A stretch of 23,408 nt of DNA, taken from positions 1 through 23,408 of the IMG/VR virus record IMGVR_UViG_3300013233_000050; one strand, given 5' to 3'. The notes under the pieces are model-generated. The model was not told the DNA's origin and did not search any database. It saw only the letters and a list, made by a program, of their open reading frames with translations. This document shows, piece by piece, positions 1 to 7,504 of the stretch. Position 1 is the stretch's first letter. Each line of letters starts with the position of its first letter. This stretch comes from a virus. The translations under genes and the position numbers were made by a program.

Positions 1-243
1 ATTTTATAGGAAAGTGACTCATCATAACTGAAAAATATTTAAGTGGTTATAATAGAAGGAAACGACTTTATTTTATAGGAAAGTGACTCATCATAACTGA
101 AAAATATTTAAGTGGTTATAATAGAAGGAAACGACTTTAATTTTATAGAAAAGTGACTGATCATAACTGAAAAATATTTAAGTGGTTATAATAGAAGGAA
201 ACCGACTTTATTTTATAGAAGAGTGACTGTCAGAATCAAATTA
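1..243 (+). repeat. Tandem ~69-70 bp repeat array A (cut by window start)
   Basis: Four copies of AGTGACT begin at 13, 82, 152 and 222, so the period is 69-70 bp. Each full unit reads AGTGACT, then CATAACTGAAAAATATTTAAG, TGGTTATAATAGAAGGAAA, CGACTTTA and TTTTATAG. The last unit switches to a second variant (AGTGACTGTCAGAATCAAAT) and ends near 243. The same units occur inverted at 18537-19156 and in this orientation at 23246-23408. Each unit has a conserved TATAAT, but I find no good -35 box 17 bp upstream of it. It is not a CRISPR, because there are no unique spacers. Confidence 0.95.
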
Positions 244-274
244 ACGACAATTACTCCAAAAATGTCATCAGAAT

Positions 275-282
275 CATAAATA
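275..282 (+). promoter_or_regulatory. T4-type late promoter, near consensus
   Basis: CATAAATA differs at one base from the T4 late -10 consensus TATAAATA. It lies 18 bases before the ATG of the gp15-like gene, with a Shine-Dalgarno AGGAGA (290-295) between them. A late promoter is expected for a tail gene. Confidence 0.55.
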
Positions 283-300
283 TGTGAACAGGAGAACTTA

Positions 301-1305
301 ATGGCTTTTCATCATGGCACTATCAGAAAGTACACATTAGCGTTACTTGATTTTTTCAACAATCTTGAGGTTCAATATCAAGACAGCGCGAACGTAACAA
401 TGACAAGGACAGTTCCTGTTGTATATAGTTCGAAGGAGAAGTCTAAGGTAATCGAATCGCACACAGCAGACGCACTAAGGACTGGGAACTACAATGTATT
501 ACCCAGAGCAAATATATCGTTAGTGAATATGAACAAAATTGACCAACGAATCATGAATCGGAACAACAAGATAGGTACGAGTGCAACAGGATCCAAGATG
601 GATTTCATGTTTAACTCAGTACCATATGAATTCGAATATGAACTAACGGTGATGTGTAGAGGTATGAACGAAGCATCTCAAATAGTGGAACAAATAGCAC
701 CTAAATTCAATCCAATTGTTGGTATAGATGTATGGGACGCTCAAAATCTAGATACTCCAACCAGAATACCGATCAAGTTGTTGGATATTTCAATAGAAAA
801 CGAGGATTACGAAGAATACAGTTCAAATATATGTTCTCTTAGTATGGGAATATCTGTTACTGGCAACTTATATTCTCCTATTCAAACCACAGACAGAGTC
901 AAATTTTTCAAGATGTCTATAAATGAGATGAACGGAACGACATTCAACCGTCGTATTATTGACAATTGGGATGTCGGACTTAACACCAATCCTATGGGTG
1001 GGAATCTCACTAATCCGGTGCGTAATCAAATAGGTAGTAATCTTGCTCCAGTCATTATTGACATTGTTCCTAGTACTCCATTAACAATAGGAACAACGTC
1101 AATAACAAGTATATGGACAGATACAAATAATCCGATAACTGAATTGACGTTCAGTTGGGTTTTGTTACAGGGAGTTGGAACAATTGTTCCTAATTTAGAT
1201 AAGTCAACGGTAACAATAACTGCGTCAGGTACTGTTGAAATTCAACTAACTATAACCGATCCATTTGGTGCAAGTGTAACGATGAATAAGATATTCACTG
1301 TTTAA
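301..1305 (+). CDS. 15: gp15-like tail completion / sheath terminator protein with extra C-terminal domain
   Basis: This 334-aa protein resembles gp15 of T4-type phages, the ring that ends the contractile tail and joins it to the neck. The family pattern is visible: an N-terminal YTLALLDFFNNLEVQY helix, then VPVVYSSKEK, LPRANISL and DQRIMNRNNKIG. It continues with the beta-rich VPYEFEYELTVMCRGMNEA and QIVEQIAPKFNP, and ends with an NICSLSMGISVTGNLYSPIQ strand. T4 gp15 has about 270 residues. Here residues ~249-334 add an Ig/PKD-like beta domain (ELTFSWVLLQG, IQLTITDPFGASV). The ATG at 301 has Shine-Dalgarno AGGAGA 5-6 bases upstream. The gene ends convergently with the next gene, the two stop codons overlapping in TTTAA. 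In T4, gene 15 is followed by 16 and 17; here a leftward operon separates it from 17. The assignment rests on remembered family similarity, with no search run. Confidence 0.75.
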   Translation: MAFHHGTIRKYTLALLDFFNNLEVQYQDSANVTMTRTVPVVYSSKEKSKVIESHTADALRTGNYNVLPRANISLVNMNKIDQRIMNRNNKIGTSATGSKMDFMFNSVPYEFEYELTVMCRGMNEASQIVEQIAPKFNPIVGIDVWDAQNLDTPTRIPIKLLDISIENEDYEEYSSNICSLSMGISVTGNLYSPIQTTDRVKFFKMSINEMNGTTFNRRIIDNWDVGLNTNPMGGNLTNPVRNQIGSNLAPVIIDIVPSTPLTIGTTSITSIWTDTNNPITELTFSWVLLQGVGTIVPNLDKSTVTITASGTVEIQLTITDPFGASVTMNKIFTV

Positions 1306-1598
1306 ATGATGATTTTCGAATCGCGTTGAATAATTTTTGACGTTGCGTCTTTGTATGTTTGTTCCACTTCAGGAAAGTCCTCAAGTGGAGCACTCCATAC
1401 AATATTCATTGGATTGACTTGAACTGCTGCTGGAGCATTACTCATAATGTCCACCATGTACGGCATGATACCACCAGTTTTAGCGCAGAATGGTGTTTTA
1501 ATTTGAATATCCACCATTCCTGATTCATTTGGAACTCCAATCGCTTCACCGAAGATTGTATCTCCGTTAGTTAAGTTCAATACTCTATAGACTGTCAT
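1302..1598 (-). CDS. Small conserved phage protein, possible Sm-like fold
   Basis: This 98-aa protein is the last gene of the leftward operon. Its first half (YRVLNLTNGDTIFGEAIG, VDIQIKTPFCAK) has the short-strand, turn, short-strand pattern of Sm/LSm-like barrels: an NG-D turn, a bent second strand, then MNIVWSAPL as a last strand. An acidic helical tail follows (EVEQTYKDATSKI). Similar small proteins occur in T4-type marine phages, but no role is known to me. The start codon overlaps the stop of the epimerase gene upstream (TAATG-type junction at 1595-1598 read leftward), with AAGGAAAT ahead of it as ribosome-binding site. The Sm-like reading is inference; the coding call is firm. Confidence 0.7.
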   Translation of the reverse strand: MTVYRVLNLTNGDTIFGEAIGVPNESGMVDIQIKTPFCAKTGGIMPYMVDIMSNAPAAVQVNPMNIVWSAPLEDFPEVEQTYKDATSKIIQRDSKIII

Positions 1599-2440
1599 AA
1601 TATTTCCTTTATATAATCACTAAGTTTGTGTTTAGGTTTCCAACCAAGTTCTTTTGTTTTTTCGCTCATAATAGGTGATGTCATTCTATTACCTTTTCTT
1701 GGTGGTAACATAGTTATTTTGTCAGAACTGACGAACATCTTAGCTAGTTCAAGTATGCTATAAGATTCATCTGAACCTATACCGTACCCATCTCCCTGAC
1801 CATCCATAACTAATATCAGAGCATCCACTACGTCATTCACGTTTGTGAAGTTTCTTCTTTGATCCCCAGGACTAACTACAGTCAGATTCTGATTATTTTT
1901 ATATTTTTCTTCGAATACACCAATAATTGTAGCGTATTGTCCAGTTCTGATTTCTCTACCGCCATACACGTTATAGAAGTATGTTATCCTGTAGTCGATA
2001 TTGAACCAATCCGCGTAATTTTGAATCATTTTGACATTGGATGATTTACTCCAAGCATATGGTGATGCGTCAGCGTTGTCTCCATCATCTCCGAATCTAG
2101 TACTAGATGCTGCATATGACAACTTACACTCAGGATGTTTTCTGACATACTCAAGAACTGCCAACGTTCCTATTTTATTACTTCTCATCACCATTTCAAC
2201 ATCTCGAAATGATTGTTCCACACGTGAATATTCTCCAAGGTGAAAGATGAAGTCAGGAACAATTGGTAGTAATTTGTCAATATCTGACGTTTCCCCAGAT
2301 ATATAATTGACTCCATTCACATGATTTTTCGTGGTTCCTAACGAATAGTTATCTAGTGCAAACACATCATGTTCTTCAATCAATCGTTCACAAAGATGTG
2401 AACCAATGAAACCAGCTCCACCAGTTACTAATATTTTCAT
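1595..2440 (-). CDS. NAD-dependent epimerase/dehydratase (extended SDR family)
   Basis: This 281-aa protein has the signatures of sugar-nucleotide epimerases and dehydratases such as UDP-glucose 4-epimerase. The Rossmann glycine motif is TGGAGFIG at residues 6-13. D30 at the end of strand 2 would select NAD. The catalytic Y128-x3-K132 (YAWSK) is intact, with the partner Ser/Thr in SST at 112-114. RRNFTNVNDVVDAL near residues 195-210 matches the conserved F-hDV segment that follows the substrate pocket. It would act on a nucleotide sugar in the cytosol; the product cannot be told from sequence. Phages use such enzymes to decorate DNA, capsids or host glycans. Its length is a little below the usual 310-340 residues because the C-terminal region is short. 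It lies between small genes in the leftward operon and has no capsid-type leader. Confidence 0.9.
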   Translation of the reverse strand: MKILVTGGAGFIGSHLCERLIEEHDVFALDNYSLGTTKNHVNGVNYISGETSDIDKLLPIVPDFIFHLGEYSRVEQSFRDVEMVMRSNKIGTLAVLEYVRKHPECKLSYAASSTRFGDDGDNADASPYAWSKSSNVKMIQNYADWFNIDYRITYFYNVYGGREIRTGQYATIIGVFEEKYKNNQNLTVVSPGDQRRNFTNVNDVVDALILVMDGQGDGYGIGSDESYSILELAKMFVSSDKITMLPPRKGNRMTSPIMSEKTKELGWKPKHKLSDYIKEIL

Positions 2441-2475
2441 TTAATGCCTCTATGAGTATTGTAATACACTATTCA

Positions 2476-2748
2476 TTAACACTCTGAAGTCTTACGTATC
2501 CATTCCTTAACTTCGGGGAGATTGTCTTCATACTTCTCAATAGCCACTATGACTAATTCAATCAGACGATTTTCAGATTCTCCATAAACATCGTGTGTAT
2601 TCTCTAAAAGTGTAGTTATGAACTCCAATGATGTCACATATGTGACATCATCAAGGACCACTTCGTCAGAACTATTAAATAATTGACGAATATCAATCAC
2701 AAACGTCAATCTTGCATTCTTTACAATTGGGTTTATTGTGTTTGTCAC
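2476..2748 (-). CDS. Small acidic protein of unknown function
   Basis: This reading frame of up to 90 aa is continuous with the leftward operon. I do not recognise it. It looks like an alpha/beta protein with an acidic helical C-terminus (ENRLIELVIVAIEKYEDNLP, then EVKEWIRK). The start is uncertain. GTG at 2748 gives 90 aa but overlaps 56 bases of the 52-aa gene upstream and has no clear ribosome-binding site. GTG at 2700 sits on the stop of that gene, would allow translational coupling, and leaves 74 aa starting VIDIRQLF. Confidence 0.6.
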   Translation of the reverse strand: MTNTINPIVKNARLTFVIDIRQLFNSSDEVVLDDVTYVTSLEFITTLLENTHDVYGESENRLIELVIVAIEKYEDNLPEVKEWIRKTSEC

Positions 2749-2851
2749 AATTTGGTTTGCGTCGGACAGTATATAATGACGTGTCTACTGAGGCAACATC
2801 ACCAGCTGTCGTTTCTTCATCAAGGAATTCTCTAAATGATAGTTTATACAT
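2693..2851 (-). CDS. 52-aa protein with capsid-targeting-like leader and Cys/His cluster
   Basis: Translation of 2851 to 2693 gives a 52-aa protein. Its ATG overlaps the stop of the 466-aa gene (TAATG), the same junction type as elsewhere in this operon, which argues that it is a real gene. The N-terminus MYKLSFREFLDEE ends in L-D-E and matches the leader seen on the four genes upstream. The C-terminal half carries C35-x2-H38-x4-C43-x2-C46 plus C51, a possible zinc-binding knuckle, next to basic residues (VRRKPN). It could be a small packaged nucleic-acid-binding protein; that is inference. It overlaps the beginning of the 90-aa reading frame downstream. Confidence 0.6.
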   Translation of the reverse strand: MYKLSFREFLDEETTAGDVASVDTSLYTVRRKPNCDKHNKPNCKECKIDVCD

Positions 2852-4251
2852 TAATACACCTTTATGAAGAAACCAACATCGTCACTTCCTATTTTTTTAG
2901 CACCATTTATTAACTTTGTAGTTATATAATTGATGTCATTTACGTGATTGACGAAGAAGTTTACATAAAATAAACCTTGAATCTTGTTCATCAACCTCAT
3001 ACCATATTCCACATCATCAGATGCTTTATTGAACAACTCATAAAACTCAGATTTGGATAATGATTCAACAATTGTCGTGTATTTCGAATGTTGAACATTG
3101 TTGTACCATGAATATATTTCTGATTTTTTCTTACTATCTATCTTTGAAAACGGTTTACTTCGAGGTCCAAAGAAAGACCCAACTCTTAACCTCTTCAGAC
3201 CATATTTATTCAGGATTTCGTCCATAGTAGCTGCTGGTACTTTGCCTACCCGTCCACCAGTTTTAGATCCATCAGAAGTTACTTCTACTTGTACACTACC
3301 ATAATCGAACGGAAATGTCCTAATTTGGAATGAAATTGGTTTCTTTGTTTCCATGTTGACGAATTTGAATCCACCAATTTCCTTCGTTTTATTTGTTAGG
3401 TCCACAACCATATTTTGAATTTTAGCACGAAAGTTTGGAACTTCTACTTTGTGTAAATTATTATATTCAACCTTTGGTGAACTAGCTGTTACTTGTTTAA
3501 GAGATACAGGAAACACCAATTCTTCATTATACATGTTGATAAGTTCAGAGTTGAACGCATTCATCAACTCCTTGCCATCATACATATCTATGATGTCGTT
3601 GAGGTTGTTGACGATATCATAAAACTTTCGTTTGGATACCAAGAATATGTCTGCAGGATTCCAAGAATCTTTCTTCTTTTTGACTTTTGTTGTGAATTTA
3701 GTTATTAGTTTGCCGAATGGTCCATTGTCTGTACCGTCGTGAATAATGTCGTAATCGTCAATGTTACCAACAATTGATTTAATAGCTATTGGAGTTTGTA
3801 TGAATGTATTCCTCCATTTAGCGAATAATTCAGGATTCTTTATAAATAACTCTTGTTTTGTATCTTCTGCTGTTGAAACTGGGTGCAAAATGGATTCGAT
3901 TGTGGCTTTTTCGCCAGCATCAGCTAATTTTTTACCTAAACTATTGACGGATTTGGAACCAGCTCCACCAAATTCCACAGTCTTTTTGAGTTTGCTCAAC
4001 AATATTGATCCAGTTGGTTCAATATCGAATGAGATACTACGTGGTTTGTTTCCACTGATAATAGCGTTTATGGTAGAAATGTTTCTCACATTATTCAATA
4101 TGGATACTTCGTTGCCGTCATTAGTTTCAAATTTTGATCCGTCCAATATTTTTTGTTTGAACACATACGATCGTTTGAGTTCGTACTTCACTAATTCCTT
4201 ATAGTTCAAACCAGCTTCATTAAGGGATTCGATGTAATTTCTGAAGTTCAT
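2851..4251 (-). CDS. Large protein of unknown function with capsid-targeting-like leader
   Basis: This 466-aa protein starts MNFRNYIESLNEAG, in which L-N-E fits the T4 gp21 cleavage rule (I/L)-x-E. The same MNFRNY opening begins the 505-aa protein encoded just upstream, so the leader is shared while the bodies differ. Around residues 195-260 it has SWNPADIFLVSKRKF followed by a helical stretch and LVFPVSLKQV. I recall a WNPADI block of this kind in hypothetical proteins of other marine T4-type phages, but know no function for it. A second block, KVGGFKFVN to GSVQVEVTSDGSK-like strands, lies in the C-terminal half. No transmembrane segment or signal peptide is visible. The ATG overlaps the previous stop (ATGA). 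It is probably packaged in the head if the leader works as in T4. Confidence 0.85.
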   Translation of the reverse strand: MNFRNYIESLNEAGLNYKELVKYELKRSYVFKQKILDGSKFETNDGNEVSILNNVRNISTINAIISGNKPRSISFDIEPTGSILLSKLKKTVEFGGAGSKSVNSLGKKLADAGEKATIESILHPVSTAEDTKQELFIKNPELFAKWRNTFIQTPIAIKSIVGNIDDYDIIHDGTDNGPFGKLITKFTTKVKKKKDSWNPADIFLVSKRKFYDIVNNLNDIIDMYDGKELMNAFNSELINMYNEELVFPVSLKQVTASSPKVEYNNLHKVEVPNFRAKIQNMVVDLTNKTKEIGGFKFVNMETKKPISFQIRTFPFDYGSVQVEVTSDGSKTGGRVGKVPAATMDEILNKYGLKRLRVGSFFGPRSKPFSKIDSKKKSEIYSWYNNVQHSKYTTIVESLSKSEFYELFNKASDDVEYGMRLMNKIQGLFYVNFFVNHVNDINYITTKLINGAKKIGSDDVGFFIKVY

Positions 4252-5765
4252 TTGTTATCCTTGTATGCGGCTCTTATTTCGTCGTACATGTCATGGATTT
4301 GTTTTGGCGTATTAGCAATAAAGTATTGTTTATCGTCAATATTATCAATAACTTTGCTAGCAGATATGTCAGAATCAGATCGTGTCATTTCTTTAACTGT
4401 AACACCAACGGTATGTTTCAATTGATCTTGATAACTCCGTACTCTATCGGATCCAGCATAAATGACATTGATATTATGTGGTGATTTTTGAATAATTGTT
4501 GTCAGATTGCCGTTAATGCTGTTAATAATAGTCACACCAGGAAACGTTGCTTTCAACATACGTTCGCGGAGAGATTTAGTTCCTTTTGTTTCTTTGTTAG
4601 TTACTACATCGATAACCACGTTATCGTACGTACGTAATGCTCGTTCGATTAACTTAACATGACCGTCTTTTGTCAACACTCTGAATTTGCCTAAGATCAA
4701 AGCATTGTTGTTACCTTCCATACTCTTGATCAATAGATTCTTTGCGTTCACCTGAATATCATCTTTAATGATTGCAGGTCCTTTTTTAGAATGAGTGAAA
4801 TCTAGTTTATATCTTCTAAGATCGTCAGACAGTTCACCAATTACGTCAGGAAGACTTCTTGAACCAACTGTGATTCCTTGGGATATTTCAAAAGCGACGC
4901 GTTTGACATTATTCCAATAGTTCGTTTCATCTAGTGGATTGTCCTCACGATATTTCATCTTAATCTGTAGTCGAGCAACTTGATCCACCTGATATTCTTG
5001 TTGGAATTTCAAGTATCTGTCGTCGTATTTAATGACTACTCCTTCTTCTTTGCCACCATACTTCGATTCGACACTCAGGAATAGTTCTCGGATGTCATCA
5101 ATTAATAATTCATCAACGTCCCAACTCATTGATTTATCACGTTTATTGAATTCTGTACGAAGATTTTTATTAATGATTCCGTCTTGAAACGACTTAGATG
5201 TTCCCATCACACCACTAAACAACAATTGGGGAACGTCAATCTTCAATTCTTTTGCGTAACTATCTCTATTTTGAGTATTGAATCCATTAGGAGATGTTTT
5301 CAATTTGCCAAACTTATCAGTCCATGTGGATTTACTCCACGCAATTAGAACCATTTTATGAGTTCTTGAGTAATTGCTAGACAATGTTGGTTTTCTCATA
5401 AGATATTCAATAAAAAGTTCAGTGCCAACAGGAATCGCGTTTTTTCCTAACTTAGTGAGATGAGTGAATACTTCTTTGAATTGTGACGATCCAATTGATT
5501 CTTTCTTTACTTTGGTGTTTGGTTGGTAGTTATATTCATCGGTATATAATATGTTTCCTTTATACGCAACGATGTAATCATCTAAGTGACCAGTATTGGA
5601 TTTCTTGATGATTGTGAGTTTCACACCATCTGTTTTATGTTCAACTACAACTGGTTTAGATAAAAAGTCACTTCTTTTCTTATCAGATGTCAGATATTTC
5701 CCAGCAGCGAGAATACTGATATCTAATTTATCAGCTGTTTCTATTAAATAATTCCTGAAGTTCAT
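4248..5765 (-). CDS. Ligase-type adenylation domain fused to cytidylyltransferase-like domain
   Basis: This 505-aa protein has three parts. Residues 1-9, MNFRNYLIE, form a capsid-targeting-like leader ending in L-I-E. Residues ~35-265 look like the nucleotidyltransferase domain of ATP-dependent DNA/RNA ligases: motif I K44-T-D-G47, a motif III-like ELFIEY at 116-121, motif IV EEGVVIK at 240-246 and motif V YLKFQ at 251-255. K44 would carry the AMP. Residues ~350-500 resemble the HxGH nucleotidylyltransferases (NMNAT/PPAT type): ALILGKF, T365-K-D-G-H369 in place of the HxGH box, GSDRVR at 438-443 and ISASK at 467-471. The last two are typical of phage members of this family. The HxGH box has one extra residue and T instead of the first H, so activity there is uncertain. 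No OB-fold follows the adenylation domain. The gene is spaced 2 bases from the kinase-like gene upstream. Confidence 0.85.
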   Translation of the reverse strand: MNFRNYLIETADKLDISILAAGKYLTSDKKRSDFLSKPVVVEHKTDGVKLTIIKKSNTGHLDDYIVAYKGNILYTDEYNYQPNTKVKKESIGSSQFKEVFTHLTKLGKNAIPVGTELFIEYLMRKPTLSSNYSRTHKMVLIAWSKSTWTDKFGKLKTSPNGFNTQNRDSYAKELKIDVPQLLFSGVMGTSKSFQDGIINKNLRTEFNKRDKSMSWDVDELLIDDIRELFLSVESKYGGKEEGVVIKYDDRYLKFQQEYQVDQVARLQIKMKYREDNPLDETNYWNNVKRVAFEISQGITVGSRSLPDVIGELSDDLRRYKLDFTHSKKGPAIIKDDIQVNAKNLLIKSMEGNNNALILGKFRVLTKDGHVKLIERALRTYDNVVIDVVTNKETKGTKSLRERMLKATFPGVTIINSINGNLTTIIQKSPHNINVIYAGSDRVRSYQDQLKHTVGVTVKEMTRSDSDISASKVIDNIDDKQYFIANTPKQIHDMYDEIRAAYKDNK

Positions 5766-5767
5766 AC

Positions 5768-6289
5768 TTACCCCATCACTCTAACTGAATATTCTGTCAT
5801 ATTATTTAATGACTCATATGTTTCTTTAGCTCGTTTATTAGTCTTCTCGATCTTCCATTCAGGAATCGATGATTGCTTACCAAGTTTTGTTCGGTCGTTC
5901 ATACGTTTAATAGCTACTTTTACATCAGTATCAACTAATACCAATCCAACATTAAATCCTGACTTTTGAGCTTTTACAATCTTATTTTCGATTGCTTTCG
6001 CTCCAGCACCAGTAGTCACTTGAGCAAACGACTTACCCTTACTTAAATACGAATCAATTTGTTTGGTAGCTATAGATATTCCTTTACTCAATGAGGATCG
6101 AGTCTTTGAGAAATCACCGCCCGTTAAGTCGTAAACAATTTTATCTAAGTCGATCAGAGGAAATGATAGGTTACTATCATACCAATAATTCTTTCCTGAT
6201 GCTGACCCACCGATGATTATAACAAATACCTTCTTGTCGTTCTTCATGGTTGATAGGTCAGATTCAGTTAATAATCCAATAAATGACAT
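5768..6289 (-). CDS. P-loop kinase-like protein with capsid-targeting-like leader
   Basis: This 173-aa protein begins MSFIGLLTESD, with L-T-E as a possible prohead-protease site. A strand, VFVIIIGG, then runs into a Walker A loop, G27-G-S-A-S-G-K33-N34, followed by LIDLDKI (D47, D49). This resembles small nucleoside, polynucleotide and zeta-toxin-type kinases. The Ser/Thr that normally follows the Walker lysine is Asn. A later VGLVLVDTDVKVAIKRMNDR looks like the strand and lid helix that carry the arginine of such kinases. The substrate cannot be told. The start overlaps the stop of the nucleotidyltransferase gene upstream (TAATG), and the ligase-like gene follows after 2 bases, so the three are probably co-translated. 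Confidence 0.8.
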   Translation of the reverse strand: MSFIGLLTESDLSTMKNDKKVFVIIIGGSASGKNYWYDSNLSFPLIDLDKIVYDLTGGDFSKTRSSLSKGISIATKQIDSYLSKGKSFAQVTTGAGAKAIENKIVKAQKSGFNVGLVLVDTDVKVAIKRMNDRTKLGKQSSIPEWKIEKTNKRAKETYESLNNMTEYSVRVMG

Positions 6290-7503
6290 TATTCGTATCC
6301 AATTAGTGATCTGAATGATTCTCTAGTACGACGTTGACCGTATTCCTTATAATAAGCTTCAACTAAACTCTTCGATTTGTCCTTGATTCGTAGTTCCTTA
6401 ATGAATCGTTGATAACCACCTGATTTTACTTGATAATCTAACTCTGGGTCATTAACTTCTAACTCTTGTGCTCGTTGTGGTTTCAATCCCCATAACAATT
6501 CCAAATATCTGTCGTGTGTAGCTGCGATTTGAGACTTATCTAAATATTTAGACATTAACTCCAATACTCCAACAAAAGAATTGAATAATTTGACGTCAGA
6601 TTCGTGACCCTCTAATTGACCAAATGATAATTTGTAAATATTAGCAACAACTGTTTCGTAACTACTTGATTTACTTGGGATTTCTTTATATACTTGTTTC
6701 CCATCAGCGAATATATCATTTCCATCGTGATCCAACATAGGTTCATAAGCTACTCTAATTCCTCTACCTACTGAGAATTTCAACATTTTAGGAATTTGGT
6801 GTTGTTTAGCTTTAGTAAGTACAATTTTTTCAGGTGTTGATTTGCCAGTAGCGATAACGATATCTTTTCTCACTGACGCACCACCGACAAGTGAACGGAT
6901 GAGGTATTTATGATTAACTGCTTTGATTGATGCTTTAGCGTCATCGAATGATGAACTATGAGAGAACTTAGCCCATTCGGTGGGTAAATTATCTTCAAAT
7001 TCAAGGAACTCAAAATCTACTTGAGCAGGAACACGCAATCCGTCAAACTCCACAAGGATTACGGAGTTAATTTGATCTCCAATAGCTGATGGAGTATGTT
7101 TATTTGACCCCATATATTTAGCGCCAGGAATAATATATTTACCTTCGATACTATCGAGATACTCCCACATTTCTTCTTTAAGTTCAACAGGTAGTGCAAT
7201 ATCTAGGTCACCAGCACTTGATTTATATTTAACGACTTCTTCATCTGAATACTCAGGATTCATAATGTAGCTTGTTGATCCGTTGAAGGCAAAACCGTTA
7301 GCCAGGATTGATTCATCAACCCAAATAGGTTTATTGTATCGTTTTTTGAAATCTTTATTCATTTGTTTAAAGATTGCCACGAATACTTTAATAAACTTAG
7401 ATCTGCCGATTTGTTTAACTGGGATTTTCTCAGCGTCAATAGTAGATCCGTCGCGTTTATTTGTTGCTCTGACGTTTCCGCCCTCATTTAGATATGTTTT
7501 CAT
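6289..7503 (-). CDS. Pol-beta-superfamily nucleotidyltransferase with capsid-targeting-like leader
   Basis: From the ATG at 7503 the product is 404 aa and starts MKTYLNEGG, with L-N-E as a leader end. A TTG at 7530 is in frame and would add nine residues, but it would hide the leader and overlap the gene upstream. The ATG has GGA 6 bases before it and lies one base after the upstream stop, so I prefer it. The fold signature is clear: FNGSTS (G75-S76) as hG[GS], then GDLDIAL (D99, D101) as the metal-binding D-h-D, and AQVDFEF (D163) as the third carboxylate. This family adds nucleotides to RNA, proteins or small molecules; the substrate is unknown. I recall similar NTases in other marine T4-type phages. 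The remaining ~230 residues look helical and are unassigned. Confidence 0.85.
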   Translation of the reverse strand: MKTYLNEGGNVRATNKRDGSTIDAEKIPVKQIGRSKFIKVFVAIFKQMNKDFKKRYNKPIWVDESILANGFAFNGSTSYIMNPEYSDEEVVKYKSSAGDLDIALPVELKEEMWEYLDSIEGKYIIPGAKYMGSNKHTPSAIGDQINSVILVEFDGLRVPAQVDFEFLEFEDNLPTEWAKFSHSSSFDDAKASIKAVNHKYLIRSLVGGASVRKDIVIATGKSTPEKIVLTKAKQHQIPKMLKFSVGRGIRVAYEPMLDHDGNDIFADGKQVYKEIPSKSSSYETVVANIYKLSFGQLEGHESDVKLFNSFVGVLELMSKYLDKSQIAATHDRYLELLWGLKPQRAQELEVNDPELDYQVKSGGYQRFIKELRIKDKSKSLVEAYYKEYGQRRTRESFRSLIGYE

Positions 7504-7504
7504 T

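Noticed and set aside
3841-3848. TATAAATA on the plus strand inside the 466-aa gene
   Set aside because: It is antisense within coding DNA, and no gene follows on that strand for kilobases. A chance match is expected in AT-rich sequence.
3761-4204. 147-aa open frame on the plus strand
   Set aside because: It is antisense to the 466-aa gene, which has a leader shared with its neighbour and overlapping junctions. The plus frame has no operon context.
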